Assembly (NCBI GenBank): GCA_003557485.1 | Contig: PWOI01000121.1 | Span: 1-44,418, forward strand | From: Elusimicrobiota bacterium | GTDB lineage: Bacteria > CG03 > SLGR01 > PWQF01 | Direction: 5' to 3' | Length of the DNA: 44,418 bases | Part shown: piece by piece, positions 19,323 to 29,564 of the stretch | Layout of the letters: the number at the start of each line of letters is the position of its first letter | How positions within the stretch are numbered: position 1 is the stretch's first letter | Position numbers and translations under genes: made by a program | Notes under the pieces: model-generated | What the model was told of the DNA's origin: nothing | Databases searched by the model: none | What the model saw: the letters and a program-made list of their open reading frames with translations, nothing else

Positions 19323-19767
19323 GCGGGTCAGTATTGATATTGAGGGAGGGGAGGATTATTACAGGAAAGAAAAACTTCAGGAAATATCCCTGGAGATAAC
19401 CGGAAAATTCTGGAATTATTCCGTTCCTCCTCCGGAAGATTTCAAGGTTGATATAAGTATAGTTGATGACTCCGCAATAAAGCAGTTAAACAGTAAATAC
19501 CTCAATAGTAACAGGCCTACCGATGTGATCGCTTTTTCTTTTTATGAGGGTGAATCCACCCCCTCTGAAAACCCCGGGCTGCTGGGTCAGATTATTATCT
19601 CTTCTGAAACAGCAGAGTACAATGCTGCGTCTTATGGACATTCCATTGAGAATGAGATGTGCCTCCTTTTTATACACGGAATGCTTCATCTCTGCGGGTG
19701 GGAAGAGGGAAATGAAATCCGGGAAATACAGGAAAAACTGCTCAGGAAATTCTGTGTATGTCAGTAA
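19315..19767 (+). CDS. ybeY: Endoribonuclease YbeY/rRNA maturation factor
   Basis: LNSKYLNSNRPTDVIAFSF; HGMLHLCGWEEG; standard phoH-HD-ybeY-dgkA order. Confidence 0.92.
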   Translation: MSRRVSIDIEGGEDYYRKEKLQEISLEITGKFWNYSVPPPEDFKVDISIVDDSAIKQLNSKYLNSNRPTDVIAFSFYEGESTPSENPGLLGQIIISSETAEYNAASYGHSIENEMCLLFIHGMLHLCGWEEGNEIREIQEKLLRKFCVCQ

Positions 19768-20492
19768 GCGGGAAAAAAGAAGATAATAAAAAAAGGCCTT
19801 TAATGGCGCAGAGTTTTCAGAATGCTCTGCGGGGTATTTCCTATGCAGTAAAAACGGAACGCAACCTCAAAACCCACATTATCATAGCAGTAATGGTTGT
19901 AGTAGCGTCACTTTTCTTTAATCTTACCAGAATAGAGATAATAGCCCTTTTTATTGTTATATCCATGGTTTTAATAGCAGAGCTTATTAATACAGCAGCC
20001 GAACATATAACCGATATGATAACAGAAGAACATCATCCTCTGGCCAAAATCATAAAGGATATAATGGCTGGAGCTGTTCTTCTTTCTTCCCTCTGCGCTG
20101 CTTTTGTGGGCTATCTTATTTTTATGAGGCCCGAAACAAGAGATTTGGGCGAAGCCATAGTATTAAGAAAGATTGCGTACTTTCCTCCTTATGCCGCAGC
20201 AGTTGCAGTTATTGTGGTTTTCGGAGTTTCGGTCCTGCTTAAGCTGCGTGCCGGTGAAAAATTTTCCCTTGCAGGGGGTATGCCCAGCATTCACACTGCG
20301 GTAGCTTTTTCGATAACAGTTATCTCCTATTCAGTTTCTTCAAGCCTTAATATTCTTTTCTTAAGCCTGTTGCTGGCGCTTATGGTTGCCCAGGCCCGGA
20401 TTTCTGCAAAAATACATACAATATGGGAAGTTTTTGCCGGAGCGGTGGTAGGCTCGTCCCTGACAATACTTATACTGCAGCTGGTGCTTTAA
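19758..20492 (+). CDS. DgkA-type diacylglycerol/undecaprenol kinase fused to PAP2-like phosphatase domain
   Basis: DgkA signature AELINTAAEHITDMI; C-terminal GGMPSIHTAVAFS and ARISAKIHTIWEVFAGAVVG. Confidence 0.87.
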   Translation: MSVSGKKEDNKKRPLMAQSFQNALRGISYAVKTERNLKTHIIIAVMVVVASLFFNLTRIEIIALFIVISMVLIAELINTAAEHITDMITEEHHPLAKIIKDIMAGAVLLSSLCAAFVGYLIFMRPETRDLGEAIVLRKIAYFPPYAAAVAVIVVFGVSVLLKLRAGEKFSLAGGMPSIHTAVAFSITVISYSVSSSLNILFLSLLLALMVAQARISAKIHTIWEVFAGAVVGSSLTILILQLVL

Positions 20493-21487
20493 TGATATAC
20501 ATAGTACTTTTTCTTCTCGTTTTTTTATCAGGTTTTTTCTCTTCTATTGAAACAGCCCTATACTCTATGGGTGAGGCCCGGATAAGGGAATGGTCAGAGG
20601 ATAAGATGAAACAGCTTAAATACTGGATATCCGAGCCTGCAGGAGTTGTTACAGGGATTCTTGTCGGCAACAATATGATAAATATCTCTTTTTCTGCGAT
20701 TTTTACGGTTATTATTGCCGGTTTTGTTTCTGCGCGTAACCTGCCTTCCACATGGACAGAAGTAATTTCAATAGCAGGTTCTTCTGTCATAATCCTTACT
20801 TTTGCAGAGATTATACCGAAAACATTTGCCAATACTTACCCCGAAAAAATAATAACAGTTTATTACAGGCCTTTCATAAAGTTCTATATTGCAATAAGGA
20901 CCGCCTCTGACATTCTTAATAAAATTTCATTTGCTCTTGTCGGAAGGCTTAAATCCAGGAAGGAAAAAATTATATCTAGAAAAGAACTTCATATGGAGAT
21001 TAAGGACGCAGGTAAAGAAGGGCTACTGGAAAAAGAGTTTTCCAAAATGCTTGCAGGAGTTATAGTACTGTCTCAGAAGAAAGTAAAGGAAGTAATGACT
21101 CCCGCTGCGGTCCTAACGGCCGTTGACCTTGGCCGGCCTTACTCCCGGATAATGGGGGTTCTGTCGGCAAGTAAATTTTCCAGGGTTCCCGCTTATTACG
21201 GCAAGCTGGATAACCTTAAAGGTTTTATCTATATAAAAGATGTTATTGGAGAGCTTAACAGTAACGGGAAAGTTAATTTTGAAAAGATTCTGCGCAGCCC
21301 CAGTATTACCCGTCAGAATAAGAGCTGCCGCCGGCTTTTCCAGCAGATGAGAAAAGAAAGAGTTCACGGCTGCATAGTTAAGAACAAAACCCGGGTGGTG
21401 GGGATAGTAACCATAGAAGACCTTATTGAGGAAGTGGTGGGCGAAATATATGACGAGTACGATAACAATGCTGTCAATAATAATTAA
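20492..21487 (+). CDS. CNNM/CBS-domain membrane protein (CorC/TlyC-like), no evident CorC_HlyC C-terminal domain (track start 20423)
   Basis: SGFFSSIETALYSMGEARIREW; EIIPKTFANTYPE; VKEVMTPAAVLTAVD; ends just after CBS at GEIYDEYDN. Confidence 0.85.
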   Translation: MIYIVLFLLVFLSGFFSSIETALYSMGEARIREWSEDKMKQLKYWISEPAGVVTGILVGNNMINISFSAIFTVIIAGFVSARNLPSTWTEVISIAGSSVIILTFAEIIPKTFANTYPEKIITVYYRPFIKFYIAIRTASDILNKISFALVGRLKSRKEKIISRKELHMEIKDAGKEGLLEKEFSKMLAGVIVLSQKKVKEVMTPAAVLTAVDLGRPYSRIMGVLSASKFSRVPAYYGKLDNLKGFIYIKDVIGELNSNGKVNFEKILRSPSITRQNKSCRRLFQQMRKERVHGCIVKNKTRVVGIVTIEDLIEEVVGEIYDEYDNNAVNNN

Positions 21488-22724
21488 ACTTATTTTCCTC
21501 GTAGTACTGTTGGTTTTTACCGTGTTTTTCGTGGCGGCGGAAACATCCCTTACTTATCTCAGAAAGTCTCAGACAAAACGCCTGATCAGGGAAAAGGGAG
21601 TTGTTAAGCTTAATGCCTGGCTTGAAAATCCTAACCGGCTTCTTACTACTACTCTTGCCGGCACCGCTATGAGTGTTATAGGAGTATCGGTTATGGGGAC
21701 TTCAATTGCGCTTGACTTAAGCGGTATCTTTAATATATCTCCGGCTTTAACTACTTCGGTAAGTACTCTGGTTCTGCTGGTAATAGTGCTTGTTTTTTCA
21801 GAAATAGTTCCAAAGGCTTACGCAAGAAGAAATGCCCGCAGGGTTTCAGCCAGTATAATAGGCCCTCTGAGAGTTGTTGATTTTATTTTAACTCCGTTTA
21901 TAAATATTTTTCTTTTCTTATCAGATATAGCGATTAGGGCTTTTCCTGCAAAGGAGATGAAAAAACATTCGCTTTTTGCCCGGGAGGAATTGAAAGGCCT
22001 TATTGAAGTAGGCAGCCGTGAAGGCATTTTAGCCGGCAGCGAAAAAAGAATGCTTAAGAGAATAATGGAATTTTCAGGAACTGTTGTCCGTGAAATAATG
22101 GTTCCCCGCGTTGCGGCAAAAATACTTGATTCAGAGACCGGCAAAAAAGAACTTATAGAACAGGCAATAGAAACCGGGCATTCCCGCCTGCCGGTTTACA
22201 GAGGATTATCTGATAAAATTATAGGGATTCTTTATATAAAAGACCTTATGGAATATCTCTCAGCGGGAAAAGATTTTACAATAGAAGGAATTTTAAGAAA
22301 ACCGTACTTTGTACCCGAAACTAAGCCTGCCGCCGATCTTTTGAAGGAATTTAAAACAGGCCGGGAGCATATGGCGATAGTTGTCGATGAATATGGCTCA
22401 GTAGCGGGGATAATAACGATAGAAGATATAGTAGAAGAAATAACAGGTGAAATATACGACGAGTATGATAAAAGCAGGGCTAACATATACCGTGTAGGGA
22501 GAAAAACGTGGGAGATCAACGCTATTGAGGACCTGGATAATATAAATGATAAACTGGGACTTGAACTTCCCGAAGACATCTATGATTCCCTGGGGGGTCT
22601 CATTGTAGGTGAGCTCGGACGCGTACCTTCTCCCGGTGATATTCTTAAATACGGAAAATGCACTTTTACCGTACTTGATTCCACTCCCAGCAGGGTTATA
22701 AAAGCTAAACTGAAAGTACGCTGA
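21450..22724 (+). CDS. CNNM/CBS/CorC_HlyC-domain protein (TlyC/YhdP-like); start uncertain (21426-21468)
   Basis: FFVAAETSLTYLRKSQ; EIVPKAYARRN; VREIMVPRVA; DEYGSVAGIITIEDIVEEITGEIYDEYD; C-terminal LGGLIVGELGRVPSPGD. Confidence 0.9.
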   Translation: MTSTITMLSIIIKLIFLVVLLVFTVFFVAAETSLTYLRKSQTKRLIREKGVVKLNAWLENPNRLLTTTLAGTAMSVIGVSVMGTSIALDLSGIFNISPALTTSVSTLVLLVIVLVFSEIVPKAYARRNARRVSASIIGPLRVVDFILTPFINIFLFLSDIAIRAFPAKEMKKHSLFAREELKGLIEVGSREGILAGSEKRMLKRIMEFSGTVVREIMVPRVAAKILDSETGKKELIEQAIETGHSRLPVYRGLSDKIIGILYIKDLMEYLSAGKDFTIEGILRKPYFVPETKPAADLLKEFKTGREHMAIVVDEYGSVAGIITIEDIVEEITGEIYDEYDKSRANIYRVGRKTWEINAIEDLDNINDKLGLELPEDIYDSLGGLIVGELGRVPSPGDILKYGKCTFTVLDSTPSRVIKAKLKVR

Positions 22725-22757
22725 AAAACTTATCCTGTCAGTTGAAAGTTTTCCAAG

Positions 22758-22786
22758 TTGATAATGCTTCCGTGATTTGATAATAT
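22758..22786 (+). promoter_or_regulatory. Predicted sigma70-type promoter for the tandem mgtE genes
   Basis: TTGATA (22758-22763), 17-nt spacer, TAATAT (22781-22786); start codon only 10 nt after the -10 box. Confidence 0.7.
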
Positions 22787-22795
22787 TATTCCGCT

Positions 22796-24163
22796 ATGAA
22801 AATGCAGAATGCGGCAGTTTTTATACCGGAAATCAAACTGGCTCTTCAGAATTCGGGCTACGAAGAGATCCCTTTTATACTTGAGTACATACCTCTGGCG
22901 GACCTTGCCGCAATATGGCAGCATTTCGATTCCAACGAGAGGAAAGTTCTTTTTCCTCTGATTGAAGAGGACCGTCAGGCGGAGTTTTTTGAACTTCTTT
23001 CGATAGAAGATAAAAAAGTCTTTCTCCGCAATCAGCCCTCTAAAAAAGCAAAAAAAATCCTTAATGAAATGTCACCCGATGTGAGGGTGGATATGTTCAG
23101 TAAACTTTCCCCCGAACAGGCTCAGGAGCTTTTTGCCTTAATGGAAAGAAACGAGGTAGAAGACGTTAAAAAGCTGCTGGAATACCCCCCTGAAACTGCA
23201 GGGGGAAGGATGACTACCGAATATACCGTTCTTCACAGCGATATGAGGGCCCGCGAGGCGCTGCTGCAGCTTCAGGAAAGCCTTGTTTCAAAAGAAGTAA
23301 AGAATGTTTACGCTCTTTACTGCGTAGACAGAATAGGAAGAGTGACCGGGGGGCTTTCACTTCAGAGCCTTGTAGCCTCGTCTCCGGAAGAAAAAATAGA
23401 AAAACTTATACATTCCGTTGACAACATAAAAGTAAGGCTGGACCAGGACCAGGAAGAAGTTGCGCAGATGTTTTCCCACTATGACCTGCTCTCTGCTCCT
23501 GTTGTTGACTTTGCCGGAAGGCTTGTCGGAGTTATTACAGTAGATGATATAGTAGACGTTATACGCCAGGAGGCGGATGAGGATATTGCTATTATGTCAG
23601 GTGTGGACCCTTCAGAATTTAAAAAGCCCAGTCTGGTTGCCGCCCTTAAAACCCGTCTTCCCTGGCTTATGCTTGCATATCTGGGAGGGCTTGCCGCCGC
23701 AGGAGTCATAGGAAGATATGAAGCTGCACTTGAGGAAGTTGTAGCACTTGCGGCTTTTATTCCTGTTATTATGCATATGGGAGGAACCATCGGGGTTCAG
23801 TCCTCAACCGTAGTTGTTAGGGGTTTTGCCCTGGGCAAAGTTGAGGCCGGACGCATCGGAAAAATTTTAAGTAAGGAAGTGTTTACCGGATTTATTTTAA
23901 GCGCCTCATATGCTCTTCTGTTGGGATTTCTTTCGCATATAAGATACGGAACCTTTGAGGGAGTCACCCGCATAGGGATTGTGACCGGAGGAGGAATAGG
24001 ACTGGTAATGCTTATAGGGGCTCTGACAGGTGTCTCCCTTCCTTTTTGTTTTAAAAAATTCGGAATTGACCCGGCTGTAGCTACAGGCCCCATAATAACT
24101 ACCTTGATCGATATAGCCGGACTCGGCGTTTATTTTATAATTGCAAGTGCGGTATTGCTGTGA
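22796..24163 (+). CDS. mgtE: MgtE-family Mg2+ transporter, copy 1
   Basis: MgtE N domain; CBS pair; YPPETAGGRMTTEY; IPVIMHMGGTIGVQSSTVVVRGFA; C-terminal TMs. Confidence 0.93.
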   Translation: MKMQNAAVFIPEIKLALQNSGYEEIPFILEYIPLADLAAIWQHFDSNERKVLFPLIEEDRQAEFFELLSIEDKKVFLRNQPSKKAKKILNEMSPDVRVDMFSKLSPEQAQELFALMERNEVEDVKKLLEYPPETAGGRMTTEYTVLHSDMRAREALLQLQESLVSKEVKNVYALYCVDRIGRVTGGLSLQSLVASSPEEKIEKLIHSVDNIKVRLDQDQEEVAQMFSHYDLLSAPVVDFAGRLVGVITVDDIVDVIRQEADEDIAIMSGVDPSEFKKPSLVAALKTRLPWLMLAYLGGLAAAGVIGRYEAALEEVVALAAFIPVIMHMGGTIGVQSSTVVVRGFALGKVEAGRIGKILSKEVFTGFILSASYALLLGFLSHIRYGTFEGVTRIGIVTGGGIGLVMLIGALTGVSLPFCFKKFGIDPAVATGPIITTLIDIAGLGVYFIIASAVLL

Positions 24164-25509
24164 AGATAAAAAAGAGTTCATTAAAAAATCTTAAAAAATC
24201 TCTTCTTTCTGCTGTGGAAAGAAAAGATGCCGGTAAGCTTGCCGGCATAGATCCGGCCGATATAGCCGACCTGCTTCAGCAGCTGGAAATAAAGCAGCAG
24301 CTTCAAATTTTTAATGCGCTTACTTTCGAAACCAGCCTGGATGTGTTTGAAAATCTGGAGGTTGAATTTCAGGCCCGGTTTCTTGAAGCTATGCCCCAGG
24401 CCCAGGCTGCGGAGATATTAAATAAGATGGCTCCGGATAACAGGGTGGAGATTTTTCGCCACCTTCCGGGAGACCGTACTATTCAGCTTCTATCGATAAT
24501 GAATCCTGAAGAGGCCTCTGACGTTACAAGGCTTCTCAGGTACGGAGAAAATACAGCCGGCGGCAGAATGACAACGGAGTTTATAAGTATAAGAAGCGGG
24601 ATGACCGCCCGTCAGGCACTGGTAAAGGTTCAGAATGAAGCAAACAGCCGGAACCTCAGCAACATATACGCAGTTTACGCAGCAGATAGCGAGGGCCGGC
24701 TCGTATCGGGACTGTCTCTGCAGAGCCTTATAGCTGCAGACCCTTCGGATAAGATAGAGGATATAGCAAGGCCTGTTGACAAGATAAAGGTCGTCCTTAA
24801 TGAAGACCAGGAACAGGTTGCCCATCTCTTTTCTCATTACGATCTTCTTTCAGTTCCCGTGGTTGACGGGAAAGATAACCTTGTTGGCGTTATTACAGTA
24901 GATGATGTGATAGACGTAATTAACCAGGAAACCAGTGAGGATATGGCTTTTCACGCAGGTATAGACGAGATAGATTATGATACAGAGAATATTGCGGGAG
25001 CTGTAAAGACGCGTGCGCCGTGGCTTATGACATCTTTTGCGGGAGGGCTTGCTGCGGCTGTGCTTATAGGGTTTTTTGAGGGGGCCCTTGCAAAAGTAGC
25101 GGCGCTTGCCGTATTTATTCCGGTTATAATGGATATGGGGGGGAATGTCGGAGTGCAGTCTTCTACGGTAGTTGTCCGCCGCTTGGCGCTTGCCAAGGGA
25201 GAAACGAACTGGAGAGAATCTATTGCCGGGGAAATACGGGCCGGATTGATAATGAGCGTAGGGTTCGGAGCTCTTCTGTGGGGTTTTACTTCTATGCGCT
25301 ATTCCCAGGTGCCCCGGATAGCCTGGGCCAGCGGCCTGGGTATCTCGGCGGCTCTTGCCATATCAACATGCCTGGGGGCTTTTCTACCTGTTATATTCCA
25401 CAAGAAAAATATTGACCCGGCTGTCTCTACTGGACCGCTGATAACTACTGCGATAGACGTTCTTGGCCTGGGTATTTACTTTCTGTTGGCCTTATGGCTG
25501 GTTCTTTGA
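24160..25509 (+). CDS. mgtE: MgtE-family Mg2+ transporter, copy 2
   Basis: Paralogue of the preceding ORF: GENTAGGRMTTEF, HLFSHYDLLSVPVVD, IPVIMDMGGNVGVQSSTVVVRRLA; overlaps copy 1 by 4 nt. Confidence 0.93.
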   Translation: MKIKKSSLKNLKKSLLSAVERKDAGKLAGIDPADIADLLQQLEIKQQLQIFNALTFETSLDVFENLEVEFQARFLEAMPQAQAAEILNKMAPDNRVEIFRHLPGDRTIQLLSIMNPEEASDVTRLLRYGENTAGGRMTTEFISIRSGMTARQALVKVQNEANSRNLSNIYAVYAADSEGRLVSGLSLQSLIAADPSDKIEDIARPVDKIKVVLNEDQEQVAHLFSHYDLLSVPVVDGKDNLVGVITVDDVIDVINQETSEDMAFHAGIDEIDYDTENIAGAVKTRAPWLMTSFAGGLAAAVLIGFFEGALAKVAALAVFIPVIMDMGGNVGVQSSTVVVRRLALAKGETNWRESIAGEIRAGLIMSVGFGALLWGFTSMRYSQVPRIAWASGLGISAALAISTCLGAFLPVIFHKKNIDPAVSTGPLITTAIDVLGLGIYFLLALWLVL

Positions 25510-25516
25510 TACCCTG

Positions 25517-26272
25517 ATGTCCTATACTTACCGGGATAGGGGCATAGTGCTCAGGAGCTACGATTATGGGGATGGGCACAGGATTATTGCAGTATATACT
25601 TTAAAAAACGGCAAGCTGAAAGCCTCCGCCAAAGGGTCCCGCAAAATCAAATCCCGATTTGGCTCAATGCTTGAACCTTTTTCGGAAAATGAATTTATAT
25701 TATACAGAAAACCCTCAGTTGACATATATACCATAACAGGATGTTTCTCCATCAAGACCAACGAAAGCTTAAGAGAAGATATGTTTCGCTATGGATACGC
25801 GGCACTGATGGCAGAGGGGCTTGATATTGTTTCTGCCGAGGAGGACGCGGATGAAAAATTATTTTGGATGCTGCAGGAATCTCTTGAGGATGTTACTGAA
25901 AAAAGCGCTCCGGCTTCAGCATGGCTTTTTCTTTTCCGGCTCCTTAAATATGCCGGCTACCGGCTTAACATGTTCTCCTGTGTCTCGTGCGGGAAAAAAC
26001 CTTCGGCTAAAACAGTATTTAGCCCGGCAGAGGGAGGTATCGGATGCGCAGACTGTTTTTTCGCAGAGAAGGAAGGGTTTCCCGTATCCCTGAAAACTTT
26101 GGATGCAGTCAGGACAATCAGCCCGGAAAAGGAAATAGAGAAAGATGTACAAAAAGAAATTGGAAAAATTCTTGCTAAATTTGTAAAATACCAGTTCAAC
26201 AGGGATTTCAAAAGCTTTCAATTCCTGGATTTGTTCAGCGGAGAAAAAAATAAATGTACTTTCAACAGTTAA
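25517..26272 (+). CDS. recO: DNA repair protein RecO (track start 25463; ATG 25517 preferred)
   Basis: [55 protein letters not shown]; zinc finger CVSCGKKP...GCADC. Confidence 0.93.
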   Translation: MSYTYRDRGIVLRSYDYGDGHRIIAVYTLKNGKLKASAKGSRKIKSRFGSMLEPFSENEFILYRKPSVDIYTITGCFSIKTNESLREDMFRYGYAALMAEGLDIVSAEEDADEKLFWMLQESLEDVTEKSAPASAWLFLFRLLKYAGYRLNMFSCVSCGKKPSAKTVFSPAEGGIGCADCFFAEKEGFPVSLKTLDAVRTISPEKEIEKDVQKEIGKILAKFVKYQFNRDFKSFQFLDLFSGEKNKCTFNS

Positions 26273-27102
26273 TACAAACATTGAATAATTACTGGGCCGG
26301 CAGGGGTTGCCTTCTGACCCAGCCCTATGATATTGAGAAAGGTGCAGGGACTTTCAACCCGGCAACTTTTTTCTACTGTTTTTTAGACCGGCCAGTAAAC
26401 GTTGCTTTTGTAGAACCGGTACGCCGTCCTACAGACGGCCGGTACGGAGATAATCCAAACCGCCTGCAGCATTATTACCAGTATCAGGTTATTCTTAAAC
26501 CTTCCCCTGACAATGTGATGGACCTCTACCGCAGCAGCCTCAGGAGACTGAACGTAGATTTAAAAAAGCACGACCTGAGACTTATAAAGGATGACTGGAA
26601 ATCTCCTACGCTGGGGGCATGGGGACTAGGCTGGGAAGTATGGCTGGACGGCATGGAGATAACGCAGTTTACTTATTTCCAGCAGATAGGAGGAATTGAT
26701 CTTAAAGAGATACCGGCAGAACTGACATACGGACTTGAAAGAATAGCAATGTTTCTTCAGGGGGTAGACAGCGTATTTGATATAAAATGGAATGAGGAAT
26801 TCACTTATGGAGATATTCACCTTGATGACGAAAAACAGTTCTCACGCTATAATTTTGAAGAAGCCGATATTGAATTTCTTAAAGGTTTTTTTGACAATAG
26901 CGAAAAATCCTGTTCAGACCTTCTGGAAAAAGGACTTGAGCGCGTGGCATATGATTTTGTCCTGAAGGCCTCTCACAGCTTCAATGTGCTTGATGCCCGC
27001 GGTGTGCTTAGTGTTACGGAAAGAAACAGGTATATAGAAAGAGTCAGGAAAATGGCTGCATCAGTCGCTGAAAAATTTAATTCCGGAAACGGTGATGGCT
27101 GA
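26254..27102 (+). CDS. glyQ: Glycyl-tRNA synthetase alpha subunit
   Basis: [69 protein letters not shown]. Confidence 0.97.
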   Translation: MYFQQLIQTLNNYWAGRGCLLTQPYDIEKGAGTFNPATFFYCFLDRPVNVAFVEPVRRPTDGRYGDNPNRLQHYYQYQVILKPSPDNVMDLYRSSLRRLNVDLKKHDLRLIKDDWKSPTLGAWGLGWEVWLDGMEITQFTYFQQIGGIDLKEIPAELTYGLERIAMFLQGVDSVFDIKWNEEFTYGDIHLDDEKQFSRYNFEEADIEFLKGFFDNSEKSCSDLLEKGLERVAYDFVLKASHSFNVLDARGVLSVTERNRYIERVRKMAASVAEKFNSGNGDG

Positions 27103-29209
27103 CGCGGCAGTAAAATATCCCCTTCTTATAGAAATCGGGTGTGAAGACCTTCCACCCGGCGCTCAGAGAAGAATCCAGCAGGCTGGCGAGGCTCTTCTGA
27201 AAGATATTCTAAAAGAAAAAAGAATAGATTACGGGAAAATAAGCATTATGACTTCGCCGCGCCGAATTGCGCTAAAAATACTTTCCGTTTCATCTCTGCA
27301 GAAGGGCATAACGGAAAAAATTAAAGGCCCCCCTGCGGCTGTAGCCTTAAAAGACGGCAAACCTTCGCCGGCGGCTCTTGGTTTTGCAAAAAAAATGGGA
27401 GTAGCTTTCAAAGAATTAAGCATGGAAGATACCGGCCGTGGTAAATATCTTTTTTATATTTGCCAAAGGAAGGGGCTTCCTGTAAGGGAAATGATACCCT
27501 CCATACTTGAAGAGTTTCTTTTAAATTTAAATTTGGGAGAGAGAATGGCCTGGCCCGGCGGAAAGATAAAGTTCCCCAGGCCTGTCAGATGGCTTACGGT
27601 AAAAATGGGCAGCCGGGCAGTAATTTTTCAATTCGGAAACATTAAATCTTCCGGTTATACTAAGGGACACTACCTGTTTGCCGACAGGAAAGTTCAAATA
27701 AGGGATATAGAAAAATACGAAAGTATACTTGAAAAAAATTACGTTATAGCGGATCATGAAAAAAGACAAAACCTGCTGGTGGCGTCTCTTGACAGGCCCC
27801 TTAATCACACAATGGGATATATTGTTAAAAACGAAAGGCTCCTGGAGGAAGTTAATAATTCTCTGGAGTATCCCACGGGAATAAAGGGCAGTTTTCCAGA
27901 AAAATACCTGAAACTGCCCCGGATAATAATAGAGGCCTGTCTGGTATATCACCAAAAGTATTTTCCTGTGGAAGATTCAAAGGGAAACCTCCTTAATTAT
28001 TTCGTTGCAGCAAGGGACGGTATATCTGAATATATTGAAAACATAAGGAGAGGCTACGAAAAAGTTCTCATCGCCCGGTTGGAAGACGCCTATTTTTTTC
28101 TTAAGAAAGACCGTGAAAAAAGCCTTGAGAAGCATTTGCCCCGTCTGAAAGGTATCGATTTCAGCAGGGGTCTTGGCACCCTTTACGACAAGGTTAAAAG
28201 AATAGTATGGCTTGCTGATAAAATAACTGCAATGATAGGATTTTCGGAATCTGAAAAGAAAAATATTGAACGCGGCGGACTGTTATGCAAAGCGGACCTT
28301 GGAACCCATATTGTAGGAGAATTTCCCGAACTGGAGTCTGCAGCCGGTGCTGTTTATGCTGAGATGGACGGTGAGAACAAAACAGTCTGTGAGATTGTTC
28401 GCCAGCATTCTTTCCCTGTTGATTTTAAGGATGAAATTCCGTCCCTTGACGGGGCGGCTGCAGTCGGAATTGCCGATCGGATAGATACTATTACCGGGAA
28501 CATAGGAAAGGGAGCCCGGGCAAGCGGCTCACAGGATCCTTTTGGTTTACGCAGGTGCTGCCGCGGCATGCTTAGAATAACTATTGAAAAGGAGTGGTTT
28601 ATTGATTTGTCCCGGGTACTGCAGCTGTCCATTAAGAGATATAATTCCGGCCGGAAAGTTATCAATCCCGAGGCGGCTGCCGAGATAAGGGAATTCATTG
28701 AATCCATTCTTTACCAGATGCTTGAAGAAAAATTTCCATATGACACATCCAGGTGTGTCATGTCTCGCGGAGAACTTAATCCTGCAGCAGTTTTCAGGAA
28801 AGCTGCCGCTATGGAAAAAATCCGGCAGGGAAAAGGTTTTGACTCCCTGGTAGCAGCCTTTAAAAGAATAAACAATATTCTCAGGCAGGCGGAAGAAAAG
28901 AAAATAAAGATTCCCGGAAAGTATGACGGCAGAAAATTGAGGGATAAGTATGAGAGGCAGATAAGCGGTCTTTTAAGAGATTCCGAAAAGAAAGTCAGAA
29001 ACAGCATAGATAAACATAATTTTGAAGATGCTTTGAAAGTTCTTATCTCACTGAGAAAACCCATAGACGGTTTTTTTGATAATGTACTTGTTATGGACCC
29101 GGATGAATCTGTAAAGAAAAACCGGCTAGCACTTCTGAAGAATATTCTTGATCTGTTTTCTCCGGCCGGAGACATATCTAAGCTTGAATTAAAAAACACG
29201 GATGCTTGA
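27092..29209 (+). CDS. glyS: Glycyl-tRNA synthetase beta subunit
   Basis: [60 protein letters not shown]. Confidence 0.97.
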   Translation: MMADAAVKYPLLIEIGCEDLPPGAQRRIQQAGEALLKDILKEKRIDYGKISIMTSPRRIALKILSVSSLQKGITEKIKGPPAAVALKDGKPSPAALGFAKKMGVAFKELSMEDTGRGKYLFYICQRKGLPVREMIPSILEEFLLNLNLGERMAWPGGKIKFPRPVRWLTVKMGSRAVIFQFGNIKSSGYTKGHYLFADRKVQIRDIEKYESILEKNYVIADHEKRQNLLVASLDRPLNHTMGYIVKNERLLEEVNNSLEYPTGIKGSFPEKYLKLPRIIIEACLVYHQKYFPVEDSKGNLLNYFVAARDGISEYIENIRRGYEKVLIARLEDAYFFLKKDREKSLEKHLPRLKGIDFSRGLGTLYDKVKRIVWLADKITAMIGFSESEKKNIERGGLLCKADLGTHIVGEFPELESAAGAVYAEMDGENKTVCEIVRQHSFPVDFKDEIPSLDGAAAVGIADRIDTITGNIGKGARASGSQDPFGLRRCCRGMLRITIEKEWFIDLSRVLQLSIKRYNSGRKVINPEAAAEIREFIESILYQMLEEKFPYDTSRCVMSRGELNPAAVFRKAAAMEKIRQGKGFDSLVAAFKRINNILRQAEEKKIKIPGKYDGRKLRDKYERQISGLLRDSEKKVRNSIDKHNFEDALKVLISLRKPIDGFFDNVLVMDPDESVKKNRLALLKNILDLFSPAGDISKLELKNTDA
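28740..28761. repeat. Perfect 8-bp inverted repeat ATGACACA-tccagg-TGTGTCAT inside glyS
   Basis: Arms 28740-28747 and 28754-28761 are exact reverse complements. Confidence 0.75.
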
Positions 29210-29477
29210 GGTTTTTTTAACTGTTCAGCCTTATTCTTGGCGGCAGGAGATTAAAATTCTTAAAAACGGTACCGTGAAAGCTTTTGTTAAGTCCGTTCCG
29301 GAAAACGGCAGGGCCAACAGGGAACTTATAAAATTTCTTGCGAGCCTTCTGGATGTAAAGCGTGGTTCTATAAAAATAAAATACGGAGAGAAGTCAAAAA
29401 AAAAGAAACTCTGTATTGAAAACATTACTGCCTCGCAATTTATAAATGCGGTAGAAAAATTTCATAAAAAAATTTGA
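29202..29477 (+). CDS. DUF167 (YggU-family) protein
   Basis: VKAFVKSVPENGRANRELIKFLASLLDVKRGSIKIKYGEKSKKKKLCI matches the family pattern (NGxANxEL...GxxSxxK). Confidence 0.88.
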   Translation: MLEVFLTVQPYSWRQEIKILKNGTVKAFVKSVPENGRANRELIKFLASLLDVKRGSIKIKYGEKSKKKKLCIENITASQFINAVEKFHKKI

Positions 29478-29501
29478 CATAAATTTAAAAATTGTTAAAT
29501 T
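29474..29501 (+). promoter_or_regulatory. Predicted sigma70-type promoter for ppdK
   Basis: Consensus TTGACA (29474-29479), 16-nt spacer, TAAATT (29496-29501). Confidence 0.6.
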
Positions 29502-29564
29502 ATCACAAGTTGAAACTTTTAATTAAGTAAAAATAGAAATTGAATCATAAGGAGAAAAATTAAA

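Noticed and set aside
27527-27955. 142-aa antisense ORF within glyS
   Set aside because: Shadow ORF over conserved GlyS sequence.
28711-29199. 162-aa antisense ORF within glyS
   Set aside because: Shadow ORF, Ser/Phe/Leu-rich, no ribosome-binding site or motif.
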